Shown here one piece after another: positions 14,611-23,065 of a DNA stretch of 64,000 bases (the stretch's first letter is position 1; each line of letters starts with the position of its first letter). This DNA comes from Actinomycetospora cinnamomea. Lineage in GTDB: Bacteria > Actinomycetota > Actinomycetes > Mycobacteriales > Pseudonocardiaceae. Under the pieces are notes generated by a model. That model was not told where the DNA came from. It worked only from the letters and a program-made list of their open reading frames with translations, and did not search any database. The position numbers and the translations under genes were made by a program. The stretch is from positions 434,001 to 498,000 of the forward strand of contig NZ_QEKW01000001.1 in the NCBI RefSeq assembly GCF_003096675.1. The letters run 5' to 3'.

Positions 14611-17430
14611 TCAGCCGTGTGGGTCCGACCCGTGCTCGTCCACCGGGACGGCGCGGGCGAGGGCGCGCTTCGACCGGACGCCCAGCACCTGGTAGACGCG
14701 GGTGAGGTGGCTCTCCACGGTCTTCGGCGACAGGTAGAGGGTCGTCGCCATCTCGCGGGTGGTCAGACCGGCCGCGGCCAGCGCCCGGATCCGCTCCTGC
14801 TGGGGCGTGAGGACCGCGGTGGCGCCCCGTCGCCGCCGACGTCCGCCGGCCACCCGCAGCTCGTCGGCCGCCGCACGCGCGAGCGGCCGGGCGCCCGCCG
14901 CCTCCGCGAGCGCCAGCGCCTCGGCGAGCGCCTCCCGGGCCGGGCGCAGCTCCCCGCGGTGGCGCCGCCACCTCCCGTGGTCCAGCAGGACCTGGGCGCG
15001 ATCGACGATCTGGACGACGTCGATCGTGAGCGCCTCGGCGAACGCGCCCGCGGCCGCGTCGTCGTCCCCGGTGGCCGCGGCGACGGCTGCCCGGCTCGCC
15101 GCGGTGACCATCCGCACCCAGGGCGCGGTCGACCGCGCGGCCCGGCGGGTCAGGGCGTCGCGGACCCGGAGCGCGTCGTCGAGCGCCTCCGCCGCGAGGT
15201 GGGCCGCGACGGCGGGCGGTGCCCACGGCACGCAGGCCGGATCGGTCACGCCGTACCGGTCGGCGAGCTGCTCCGTCGCCAGGTAGGCGGCCGCGGCCTG
15301 CTCCACGTCGCCGCGGGCGGAGGCCAGTCGAGCGCGCAGGAAGGCCAGCCACAGCTCGGACTGCCACGTGACCGCGGTCGTCGCCGCGACCACGCCCTCG
15401 GCCCGCTCGACGTCACCCATGACGATCAGCAGGACCGCCTCGGCGACCGCCACCGACTCCGCCAGCAGCGGTACGGCCTCGGCCGGGCGCACGAGTTCGT
15501 CGAGGACCCGGCGGGCGTCGGTGAGCCGCCCCCGTCGCAGCGACGCGTCGACGATCGAGAGCTGCAACGCGAGCCGCGCGTGGAGCCGTCCGCCGCTCTC
15601 GGCGACCCCGACGGCCCGGTCCAGGACGCGGTCGGCGGTCTCGTGGCGGTCGGTCATCCGGGCGATCGCGACCAGGCACAGCTCGGGGTCGAAGGGGGAG
15701 AACCGGTCGACCGCGGCGTCGCTCCCGTCGGGCGGCTCGTCGGGCGGCACCGCGTCGGGGAGCACGCGCACGAGCAGCCGGTCGACGGCGTCGGGGTCGA
15801 GCTCCGCGAGGTGGGCGGCGAGGCAGTCCAGGGCGACCAGGTCCGCCGGCCAGGGCCCGGGCACGTCGATCTCGCGCAGGCGCGCCAACGTCGGGCCGGG
15901 TCCGAGCATCTGCCACGTGGGGTGGAGCATCTCGACGACCGCTCCGGCGAGCGCGGCCGGCGCCTCGACCCGCGCGTCGGTGACCGCCGCGGTGGCCGCC
16001 CGCTCCGCGGCGGCGAGGTCCCCGGCCAGGGCGAGCGCCCGGACCTGCAGGCGTCGGACCCGCAGGCGCGGCTCGCCGGTCAGTCCCGGTCGGGCCAGGG
16101 CGGCGGCCGCGACGTCGGCCGCCTGTGCGGGTCGCCCGAGGGCCAGTGCCGCCTCGGCGCAGCGCAGCAGCGTCGGGGCGTCGACCCGCGCGCCGGCGAG
16201 GTCGACGGCCGCCCGGAAGTGGGCGAACGCGCCGCCGACGTCGCCCGCGGCGAGGTCCGCCTCCCCGGCGGCGGTCGCGGTGGCCACCGCCTCGACGTCG
16301 CCGGCGAGCCCGGCCGCCAGCGCGTGCCGGACCGCGGCAGCGTGCTCGCCGAGCGAGGCCAGCACCCGGAGGGCCCGCTCGTGGTGGAGGGATCGCAGGG
16401 CCGGGCTGAGCCGGTCGTAGAGCGCGTCCCGCACCAGCGGCGCGGTGAAGGCGAGCCTCCCCGGACCGCTCTCGACGGCCAGGCCGTGCGCGACGAGGAC
16501 GTCGACGGCGCTCGCGACGGCGGGTCCCGGCACGCCGGTCAGCGCCGCGAGCAGCACCGGGCGGAACTCCACGCCCAGGACCGCGGCCGCCCGGGCCTGG
16601 TCGAGGACCGGCGGGGGAAGCGTCCCGAGCGACGCGCCCAGGCGGTCCGGACGATCGGGCCGGGGTGAGCCGACCAGGTGCTCGATGTAGAGCGGGTGGC
16701 CCCGGGCCCGGCGCCAGACCCGCTCGTCGGTCTCGTCGTCGGCCTCCTGCCCGAGGAGGTCCGCCACGAGCGCGGAGGACGACGAGCGGCCGAGCGGAGC
16801 CAGCTCGACCAGCGTGGCCGCCCCGTCGGCGACGAGCCGACCGAGCGGACCCGCGGTCGGCTCCGGCCGGGGACGGGTGGTCAGCACGAGTCCCAGCGGG
16901 ACGTCGTGGAGGTGGCGCGCCAGCGAGACGAGCAACCGTGTCGACCCGGGGTCGGCCAGGTGCAGGTCGTCGATCAGGACCAGCACGGGTCCGGTCGCCG
17001 CACGGCGTTCGACGAGGGCGCGCCATCGCTGTCGGAGGGCGACCTCGGCGGCGTCGCTCTCCGGGGCGGCCGGCGCGAGGGGGTCGCAGCACCCCGCCGC
17101 GAACGCGGCGCGGACGAGCCCGTGGGGCACCGCGGACTCCTCCACGTGGCCACGGGCCTCGACGACGTCGAGGCTCGTGGCCGTGCGCCGGGCCTCCCGC
17201 AGGAGCGCCGACCGTCCCACACCCGCGGCGCCCGTGATCACCACTGTGCCGCCCCGGCCGACCCGCAACCCGGCGATCAGCTGCCGCAGGACCGCGACCG
17301 CGTCGTCGCGCTCGCGGAGGAACGCCCCGTCGTCGCGCTCCGTCGTCGGTACCCGCGCGACCACCCCCGGCCGGCGTCCCGCCCCGCGGGGGCCCGCCCC
17401 CTCCGGATCCGCCTCGATCCCCCTGTTCAT
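14611..17430 (-). CDS. large ATP-binding LuxR-family regulator (LAL/MalT-like)
   Basis: About 939 residues with the LAL layout. There is an N-terminal AAA-type ATPase (P-loop TGAAGVGRSALL, Walker B VLVLIDDLHLADP), a long TPR-like helical middle region rich in Ala and Leu, and a C-terminal LuxR helix-turn-helix (LTPQQERIRALAAAGLTTRE, then LSPKTVESHLTRVYQVLGV). Such proteins activate promoters after sensing a ligand or nucleotide. The P-loop Lys is replaced by Arg, the same change as in the adjacent NB-ARC regulator, so ATP hydrolysis may be weak or lost. The start is uncertain: ATG 17430 is used here, and ATG 17472 is in frame upstream; neither has a clear ribosome site. It may control the lanthipeptide cluster, by position only. 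Confidence 0.87.
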   Translation of the reverse strand: MNRGIEADPEGAGPRGAGRRPGVVARVPTTERDDGAFLRERDDAVAVLRQLIAGLRVGRGGTVVITGAAGVGRSALLREARRTATSLDVVEARGHVEESAVPHGLVRAAFAAGCCDPLAPAAPESDAAEVALRQRWRALVERRAATGPVLVLIDDLHLADPGSTRLLVSLARHLHDVPLGLVLTTRPRPEPTAGPLGRLVADGAATLVELAPLGRSSSSALVADLLGQEADDETDERVWRRARGHPLYIEHLVGSPRPDRPDRLGASLGTLPPPVLDQARAAAVLGVEFRPVLLAALTGVPGPAVASAVDVLVAHGLAVESGPGRLAFTAPLVRDALYDRLSPALRSLHHERALRVLASLGEHAAAVRHALAAGLAGDVEAVATATAAGEADLAAGDVGGAFAHFRAAVDLAGARVDAPTLLRCAEAALALGRPAQAADVAAAALARPGLTGEPRLRVRRLQVRALALAGDLAAAERAATAAVTDARVEAPAALAGAVVEMLHPTWQMLGPGPTLARLREIDVPGPWPADLVALDCLAAHLAELDPDAVDRLLVRVLPDAVPPDEPPDGSDAAVDRFSPFDPELCLVAIARMTDRHETADRVLDRAVGVAESGGRLHARLALQLSIVDASLRRGRLTDARRVLDELVRPAEAVPLLAESVAVAEAVLLIVMGDVERAEGVVAATTAVTWQSELWLAFLRARLASARGDVEQAAAAYLATEQLADRYGVTDPACVPWAPPAVAAHLAAEALDDALRVRDALTRRAARSTAPWVRMVTAASRAAVAAATGDDDAAAGAFAEALTIDVVQIVDRAQVLLDHGRWRRHRGELRPAREALAEALALAEAAGARPLARAAADELRVAGGRRRRRGATAVLTPQQERIRALAAAGLTTREMATTLYLSPKTVESHLTRVYQVLGVRSKRALARAVPVDEHGSDPHG

Positions 17431-17733
17431 GGCCGCTTCACTGTCGGCCGAGCGGTCGCTCGGCACAATCATTCGGACAGGTGCCTGATCATCACGGCGC
17501 GTGGCGACCCTTTCCTCGGAGGGGGTGATCGCGGCGCGGGCCCTCGCGGGAGGCGGTAGCACCCCGCAGCCCGCCCCCTCCAGACCCTCGTCACGGGACG
17601 AAGCGGGCGGTGCGGGACGGGGCGGGACGGGGCGGGACGGGACGGGACGGATCGGGGCGGGCACGGTGGGGCCGCTGAGCTGGGCTAACGTCGCCGCCGA
17701 CCCGCTGTCGCCGATCGCTGGGAGCCCTGCCCG
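17431..17733. other. 303-bp intergenic region between divergent regulator and oxidase genes
   Basis: Contains the upstream regions of the LuxR-family gene (minus) and the oxidase gene (plus). A less GC-rich patch around 17460-17500 may hold a promoter, but I cannot assign boxes. A tandem G-rich repeat occupies roughly 17611-17664. No convincing gene is seen. Confidence 0.6.
17611..17664 (+). repeat. degenerate G-rich tandem repeat (GGGACGGGGC units)
   Basis: About five copies of a 5- or 10-base unit (GGGAC or GGGACGGGGC) lie upstream of the copper-radical oxidase gene, ending some 70 bases before its start. The regularly spaced G-triplets could form a G-quadruplex on the plus strand. This looks like a slippage product of very GC-rich DNA; any function is unknown. 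Confidence 0.75.
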
Positions 17734-19689
17734 GTGCGCTCGTCGCCCACCCGACGCGTCCGCCAGATCGTCCTCGTCGTCGCCGCGGCGATCGTCCTGC
17801 TGGGCGTCAACGTCCCGCCGGCGTGGTCGTACATCAGCGCGTGGCGGCACGAGCAGCTGATCGACAGTCCGGAGTACGTGCGGCGGTACGGGCACTGGGA
17901 CGTGGTCGACGTGCCCGAGCCCGATCGGGTCAACGCGATCCACGCCGCGCTCCTGTCCTCGGGCAGGATCCTGCTGATCGCCGGGTCGGGCAACAAGGAG
18001 GACATGTTCGCGACGCGGGCGCTCAAGAGCCTGCTCTACGACCCGGCCACGGGGTCGACCCGGATGATCCCGGTGCCCGACGACATGTTCTGCGGGGGGC
18101 AGACGACGCTGCCCGACGGGCGGCTGCTCGTCGCCGGGGGCACGCAGCGCTACGAGAAGCTCGACGGCGCGGTGACCAACGCCGGCGGGGCGATGGTGGT
18201 CAAGAACGAGGACCCGGACGCGCCGCGCGTCCTGCCGGCCGGCACGGTGTTCGTCTCCCCCGCCGGCGTGCGCTACCGCTCCACCCGCGACGTGTCCCTG
18301 GCGCCCGCGGCGAAGAGCGGACAGGGCCGGCGCACGGTCGTGACGGCGGCCGAGGAGCAGGTGTTCGTCGAGGCCGTGGACCCGGGGCCGGCCGCGGTGA
18401 CCGAGACCCCAGCGCAGTACCAGGTCGAGGGGCTGCCGCCCGAGCAGGCGCGCAACGTGTACGGCCAGGGCCAGGCCATGACGCTGCGCAAGCAGGACTA
18501 CCAGGGCACGGACCAGGCCTACACGTTCGACCCGGTGACCGAGACGTGGTCGCGGGTGCCCGACATGGCCTTCGCCCGCTGGTACCCGACGCTGACCCCG
18601 ATGGCCGACGGCCGCGTGCTGACGATGGCCGGGCTGGACGGCGTGGGCGAGGTGCTCGACGGCCAGACCGAGATCTTCGATCCGGCGACGACCACGTGGA
18701 CCGAGCGCAAGGACCTCCAGCACTACTTCCCGACCTACCCCGCGGTGTTCGAGACCGCGCAGGCCGGGCGCATGGTCTACACCGGGGCGAACGCGGGCTA
18801 CGGGCCCGCCGACCGCGGCCGTGAGCCGGGCCTGTGGGACCTCGACCGCGGCGGGTTCACCCCGATCCCCGGCCTGCGCGACCCCGACCTGCTCGAGACG
18901 GCCGGCTCGGCCTGGGTCGGCCCGGTGCAGGACCAGCGCCTCGCCGTCGTCGGGGGCGGCGGTGTCGGCGAGAGCCCACGGTCCACCGGGCGCATCGACT
19001 ACCTCGACCTCGACGACCCCGCGCCCCGCTTCACGCCCGGCCCGACGATGCCCGAGGGCGTGCGCTATCCGAACCTCGTCGACCTGCCCGACGACACGTT
19101 GCTGATCTCGGGCGGCTCGCGGGACTACCGGGGCAAGGGCGGGAGCAACAACCACCTCGCCCGCCTGCTGCACCCGGACACCGGCGAGCTCGCCCCCGCC
19201 GCCGACCCCGTCGTCGGCCGCGACTACCACACCGAGGCGCTCCTGCTGCCCGACGGCCGGGTGCTCACGGCGGGGTCGGACCCGCTGTTCGACGACCAGC
19301 AGAACCTGGTCCCGGGCACCTTCGAGCAGCGCATCGAGATCTACAGCCCGCCCTACCTCTACCGGGGCGCCCGGCCGACCATCGCCGACGCACCCCCGAC
19401 GTTGGCGCGGGGCCGGACCGCGACCGTCGCGACGCCCGACGCGGCGCACCTCCGCGGCGCCCGGCTGATCAAGGCGTCCACGGCCACCCACGTCACCACG
19501 ACCGACATGCGCTCGGTGGCCCTCGACGTCGCCCCCGCCCCCGGCGGCGTGGCCGTGACCGTGCCGGAGAACCCCGCCCTCACCCCGCCCGGCCCGTACA
19601 TGCTCTTCCTCGTCGACGACCGCGGCGTGCCGTCCGTGGCGCGCATGGTGTCGGTGCGCGCGGGCGCCGGCGGACGAGGTGCGGACTAG
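17734..19689 (+). CDS. GlxA-like copper-radical oxidase (galactose oxidase family)
   Basis: Extracytoplasmic oxidase of 651 residues with one N-terminal hydrophobic anchor (about residues 11-28) and a kelch-type beta propeller, ending in the DUF1929 domain. All cofactor residues of the galactose oxidase/GlxA group are visible: Cys120 (MFCGGQ) to cross-link with Tyr284 (ARWYPT), axial Tyr498 and ligand His499 (GRDYHTEA), and His586 (STATHVT). It should oxidise a primary alcohol, probably on a sugar or glycan, to the aldehyde. GlxA of Streptomyces works with a cellulose-synthase-like enzyme in hyphal-tip glycan deposition. Here a glycosyltransferase operon converges on it, with only 4 bases between the stops. 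GTG start with GGAG nine bases upstream. Confidence 0.88.
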   Translation: MRSSPTRRVRQIVLVVAAAIVLLGVNVPPAWSYISAWRHEQLIDSPEYVRRYGHWDVVDVPEPDRVNAIHAALLSSGRILLIAGSGNKEDMFATRALKSLLYDPATGSTRMIPVPDDMFCGGQTTLPDGRLLVAGGTQRYEKLDGAVTNAGGAMVVKNEDPDAPRVLPAGTVFVSPAGVRYRSTRDVSLAPAAKSGQGRRTVVTAAEEQVFVEAVDPGPAAVTETPAQYQVEGLPPEQARNVYGQGQAMTLRKQDYQGTDQAYTFDPVTETWSRVPDMAFARWYPTLTPMADGRVLTMAGLDGVGEVLDGQTEIFDPATTTWTERKDLQHYFPTYPAVFETAQAGRMVYTGANAGYGPADRGREPGLWDLDRGGFTPIPGLRDPDLLETAGSAWVGPVQDQRLAVVGGGGVGESPRSTGRIDYLDLDDPAPRFTPGPTMPEGVRYPNLVDLPDDTLLISGGSRDYRGKGGSNNHLARLLHPDTGELAPAADPVVGRDYHTEALLLPDGRVLTAGSDPLFDDQQNLVPGTFEQRIEIYSPPYLYRGARPTIADAPPTLARGRTATVATPDAAHLRGARLIKASTATHVTTTDMRSVALDVAPAPGGVAVTVPENPALTPPGPYMLFLVDDRGVPSVARMVSVRAGAGGRGAD

Positions 19690-19693
19690 GTTG

Positions 19694-20371
19694 CTAGGAC
19701 GGCGCGAACGACACCCGCTCGACGCTCGTCGCGCGCTCGGCACCGGGGGCGGAGCCGCCGAGCCACGCGGGGAACCAGGTGTTCACGTAGAGGGGCAGCT
19801 CCTCCCCGGGGACGCCGTCGGCCCACGAGACCAGGACGCGCTCGTCGACCGAGAAGGCGACCCGACCAGGGCCGCGGGTGATGGCGTAGTCGTGGAAGTC
19901 GGCGGTCGGGTCGAAGCCGAGATCGTGCTCGGTGGTGTGGGTCGTCCGGCCCTCGTGGTGGAGCGTGAACAGGACCCTCCCCCGCGGGTCGCCGGGGATC
20001 TCGATGTCGATCTCGTGGGCGAGGTCGGGCGGCGCGTAGAGGAAGAAGCCGGTCAACGAGCCGGGGGCGTCGGCCACGCGGAGGCGCGCGGTCGCGACGC
20101 CCGCCGCCGGGAGCACCCCGGTCGTCGCCACCTCGGCACCGTCGAGGCTCCCCTCCCGCACGAGGAGGTCGAGCCGGCCGGAGGCGACGCGCACGTTGGC
20201 CGGGTCGACGCGGCCGAGCCCGAGGCGGTGGTCACCACGGGTCCACCGCTGCGGGTCGAGGCCGTCGAACTCCTCGACGAACCCCACTCGCTCCGGTCCG
20301 TCCACGGGCGCAGCCTCGCACGCGGGAGAGAGCGCGAGCAGGAGCACGACGACGAGCGCGGGCGCTCTCAC
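19694..20371 (-). CDS. secreted GH16-family glycoside hydrolase
   Basis: A 225-residue exported protein with a short signal sequence (APALVVVLLLALSPA) followed by Cys-Glu-Ala. The Cys could be a lipid anchor, but the lipobox is poor. The catalytic GH16 signature EIDIE is present (HEIDIEIPGD), with the usual pattern LTGFFLYAPPD before it and HDYAI and PLYVNTWFP after it. GH16 enzymes cut beta-glucans, galactans and related polymers or act as transglycosylases; the exact substrate is not readable. The GTG start overlaps the kinase stop (GTGA), making it the last of five coupled genes. A hydrolase beside a synthase suggests trimming or release of the polymer. Confidence 0.85.
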   Translation of the reverse strand: MRAPALVVVLLLALSPACEAAPVDGPERVGFVEEFDGLDPQRWTRGDHRLGLGRVDPANVRVASGRLDLLVREGSLDGAEVATTGVLPAAGVATARLRVADAPGSLTGFFLYAPPDLAHEIDIEIPGDPRGRVLFTLHHEGRTTHTTEHDLGFDPTADFHDYAITRGPGRVAFSVDERVLVSWADGVPGEELPLYVNTWFPAWLGGSAPGAERATSVERVSFAPS

Positions 20372-21576
20372 GCGGACGGCAGGGTGATCGTGACGGCGGT
20401 GCCGCCGTCGAGCCCGTCGTCGAGCGAGATCGAGCCGCCGTGCGCGGAGACGATGCGCCGGCAGGTCGCGAGGCCGATGCCCGAGCCCCCGGCCACCGTG
20501 CCCGGTTCGTGCACCTGGCGCAGGAGCTCGAACGCCTCCTCGCGCCGCTCGGGAGGGACGCCGATGCCGTTGTCGGCGATCTCCACGATCCACCGGTCGC
20601 CGGCGGGACGGGCGCGCGTCCGCAGCACGAGAGGACGGTCCGGGCGGGCGCACCGGACGGCGTTGGCCACGACGTTGGCGAGCACCGCCCGCAGCTGCGT
20701 CGTGTCCCCCCGCACGGTGGGCAGGACCCCGAGGTCGAGCCGCGCGGCGTCGAACGTGCCGGGCGGGACGTCGTCGAGGACCTCGCGCAGCAGGACACCG
20801 AGGTCGACGCGCCCGGTCGACAGGGTGCCGCCGACCCGCGCGTAGGCGAGCAGGTCGTCGACCATCGCGCGCATGCGGCCGGCCGCCGCGAGCGCCCGCT
20901 CGACGTGGCGGCGCGCGGTGGTCTCGCCGGCGACCGCGGGGTGGTCGGCGAGCAGCTCGAGGAAGCCGGTGACCCCGGCGAGCGGGTTGCGCAGGTCATG
21001 GCTGACCTGGCCGGCGAAGGCGGCGAGCTGGCCGTTGGACCGCTCCAGCTCGACACGGGCATCCGCCAGGTCCCGCACCGTGGCGGTGAGCGCCCGGTAC
21101 GCGCGGCGCAGCTCCAGGGCCGCGACGGCCTGCCCGGCGAGCAGGTCCAGGGCGTGGCGCTGCGGGGCGGTCAGCGCCCCGGTGGTCTCGTCGAACACGC
21201 ACAGCGTCCCCAGCACCGCTCCGGACGGCGAACGGAGCTGGCTGGCGGCGTAGAAACGGACCAGGCCGAGGCGTCCGGTGACGAACGGGTTCGCCGCGAA
21301 CCGCGGGTCGTCACGGGCGTCGGGAACCTCGACCGGTTCCGGCTCCCCGATGGTCACCGCGCACATCGCGTCCCCCCGGGCGCAGACCGACGGGGTGATG
21401 CCGACCGCGGCCACCTGGTGCTGGAAGTGCTCGCTGATGAGGTTGACCACCGCGTAGGGGACGGCGCAGACGTGGGTCGCGAGCTCGGCGACCGACCGCA
21501 GGTCGGGCTCGTCGAGGGGGCCGTCGACCTGGTACGCGGCGAGCAGCGCGTCGCGGTCGAGCACCTCAGCGGGCAT
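20368..21576 (-). CDS. GAF-domain sensor histidine kinase
   Basis: Cytosolic-looking sensor kinase of 402 residues with no transmembrane segment. Residues about 20-160 form a GAF domain (AVPYAVVNLISEHFQHQVAAVG, FYAASQLRSPSGAVLGTLCV). A short coiled linker leads to the HisKA box VSHDLRNPLAG with His193 as the phosphorylation site. The ATPase has the N box (NVVANAVRC), DNGIGVPPE, GGSGIGLATCRRIVSAHGG and a final GGTAVTITLP. The single-domain response regulator at the head of the same operon is the obvious partner. The start ATG 21576 lies inside the 3' end of the glycosyltransferase gene, giving coupled translation. The signal sensed by the GAF domain is unknown. Confidence 0.9.
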   Translation of the reverse strand: MPAEVLDRDALLAAYQVDGPLDEPDLRSVAELATHVCAVPYAVVNLISEHFQHQVAAVGITPSVCARGDAMCAVTIGEPEPVEVPDARDDPRFAANPFVTGRLGLVRFYAASQLRSPSGAVLGTLCVFDETTGALTAPQRHALDLLAGQAVAALELRRAYRALTATVRDLADARVELERSNGQLAAFAGQVSHDLRNPLAGVTGFLELLADHPAVAGETTARRHVERALAAAGRMRAMVDDLLAYARVGGTLSTGRVDLGVLLREVLDDVPPGTFDAARLDLGVLPTVRGDTTQLRAVLANVVANAVRCARPDRPLVLRTRARPAGDRWIVEIADNGIGVPPERREEAFELLRQVHEPGTVAGGSGIGLATCRRIVSAHGGSISLDDGLDGGTAVTITLPSA

Positions 21577-23065
21577 CCGCGACCTCCGTGGGTCCGAGGA
21601 CGGGGCCCGTGTCCGGGACGGGACCGGCGCCGGTGGCGTGCGGGGTCGCGGTGAACCCCTTGCGGGTCATCTGTCCCCACCGCGCCCGCCGCCGCAGCAG
21701 CGAGTCGGCGAGCCCGCGCAGGCGCCACCAGGCCGTCACCTGCCGGTAGCCGAGGTTCTCCACGACGGTGGCCCCGAGCGCCGCCGCGAGGTCGCGCCAG
21801 CCGCGGTAGCGGTGGAACGAGTACTCCTCGACGACGAGCGCGACCAGGCTCAGCACGACGCCGTAGCCGACGGCGACGAGGAAGAAGAGGACGGCGAACG
21901 TCCAGTCGATCGCACCCAGCAGGAGGCCGAGGAGCAGCGCGACCAGGCCGCCGATCTCGACGACCGGGGCGAGCAGCTCGAACAGGACGTAGAACGGCAG
22001 GGCGAGCACGCCGACCGCGCCGTAGCGGGGGTTGCCGATCATCGTCCGGTGACGCCACAGCGTCTGGACCAGGCCCCGGGACCAGCGTCGTCGTTGCCGG
22101 CCGAGCACGCGGACGGTCTCGGGCACCTCCGTCCACGCCACCGGCTCGGGGAGGAAGACCAGCCGGTACCGGCGACGCTCCCGTCGCAGGTGGCGGTGCA
22201 GGCGGACCACCAGCTCCGCGTCCTCGCCGAGGGTGTCCAGGTCGAACCCGCCGACCTCGACCACCGTGTCCCGCCGGAACAGCCCGAACGCGCCGGAGAT
22301 CACGACCAGGGCGCCCACGGCCGACCACCCGGACCGGCCGAGCAGGAACGCCCGCAGGTACTCGACGACCTGGACGCGCGCGAGCCACCGGCGCGGCATG
22401 CGCAGCTCGGCGACCCGCCCGGCGGTGACGGGGCTGTCGTTGACCGCGCGGACGACCCCGCCCGCCGCCACGACGTGCTCGGGGTCGTCGGCGAAGGGCC
22501 TCGCCAACGCGAGCAGCGCGTCGGGGTCCAGGACGCAGTCCGCGTCCACCATGCAGACCAGCGGGTGGCGCGCGGCGTTGATGCCGACGTTGTTCGCCGA
22601 CGCCTTGCCGCCGTTCTCGGTGTGCACCACCACGAGCGGCACGGCCGCCCGCGGGGCGTGCACCGAGCGCACGACCCCGCGCGTCGGGACGTCGTCCGGG
22701 ACCACGCGGGGCACCTCGACGAGGTCGAAGTGCCGCTGCATCACCTCGAAGGTGCGGTCGGTCGAACCGTCCACGACGACGACCACCTCGAAGCGGGGGT
22801 GCTGCAGCGAGAGCATCGCCCGGACGCTCTCGACGATCGTCGCCTCCTCGTTGTACGCGGGCATGACGACCGACACCCCCAGGGTGAGGGGGTCGGCGTA
22901 GGCGTCGTCGAGCTCGGCCCAGGACCGCCGCCGCAGGTGGTGCCTGAACTCCCGCACGGCGAGCGCGATCAGCCCGAGATAGCTCGTGTTGAGGGCGACG
23001 AAGTAGGCCAGGACGAACCAGTTCGCCGCCACGACGAGGACCGACACGAGGTCGAGGACGGTCAC
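21566..23065 (-). CDS. membrane family 2 glycosyltransferase (processive, PgaC/cellulose-synthase-like)
   Basis: A 499-residue polymerising glycosyltransferase. An N-terminal hydrophobic region (about residues 5-45) precedes the GT-A domain with MPAYNEEATIVES, VVVDGSTDRT, the metal-binding VDADCVLDPD, the catalytic EDAELVVRLHR and the acceptor motif QRRRWSRG. Four or more C-terminal membrane segments (ALPFYVLFELLAPVVEIGGL onward) form the channel, as in PgaC and bacterial cellulose synthase. It probably makes and extrudes a beta-linked polysaccharide. The sugar cannot be told from the sequence, and no PilZ domain is seen. The GTG start overlaps the HEAT gene stop. Confidence 0.88.
   Translation of the reverse strand: MTVLDLVSVLVVAANWFVLAYFVALNTSYLGLIALAVREFRHHLRRRSWAELDDAYADPLTLGVSVVMPAYNEEATIVESVRAMLSLQHPRFEVVVVVDGSTDRTFEVMQRHFDLVEVPRVVPDDVPTRGVVRSVHAPRAAVPLVVVHTENGGKASANNVGINAARHPLVCMVDADCVLDPDALLALARPFADDPEHVVAAGGVVRAVNDSPVTAGRVAELRMPRRWLARVQVVEYLRAFLLGRSGWSAVGALVVISGAFGLFRRDTVVEVGGFDLDTLGEDAELVVRLHRHLRRERRRYRLVFLPEPVAWTEVPETVRVLGRQRRRWSRGLVQTLWRHRTMIGNPRYGAVGVLALPFYVLFELLAPVVEIGGLVALLLGLLLGAIDWTFAVLFFLVAVGYGVVLSLVALVVEEYSFHRYRGWRDLAAALGATVVENLGYRQVTAWWRLRGLADSLLRRRARWGQMTRKGFTATPHATGAGPVPDTGPVLGPTEVADAR

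Noticed and set aside
17611-17664. CRISPR array
   Set aside because: Short slippage-type G-rich repeats without spacers; no array-like repeat/spacer pattern or cas gene anywhere in the window.
14611-19743. 1710-codon minus-strand frame extending through the oxidase gene
   Set aside because: The part above 17.5 kb is the antisense of the plus-strand oxidase, which has all catalytic residues.
20335-20371. Lipoprotein signal on the GH16 enzyme
   Set aside because: A Cys follows the hydrophobic stretch but the preceding residues (S-P-A) do not fit a lipobox well; an ordinary signal peptide is equally likely.
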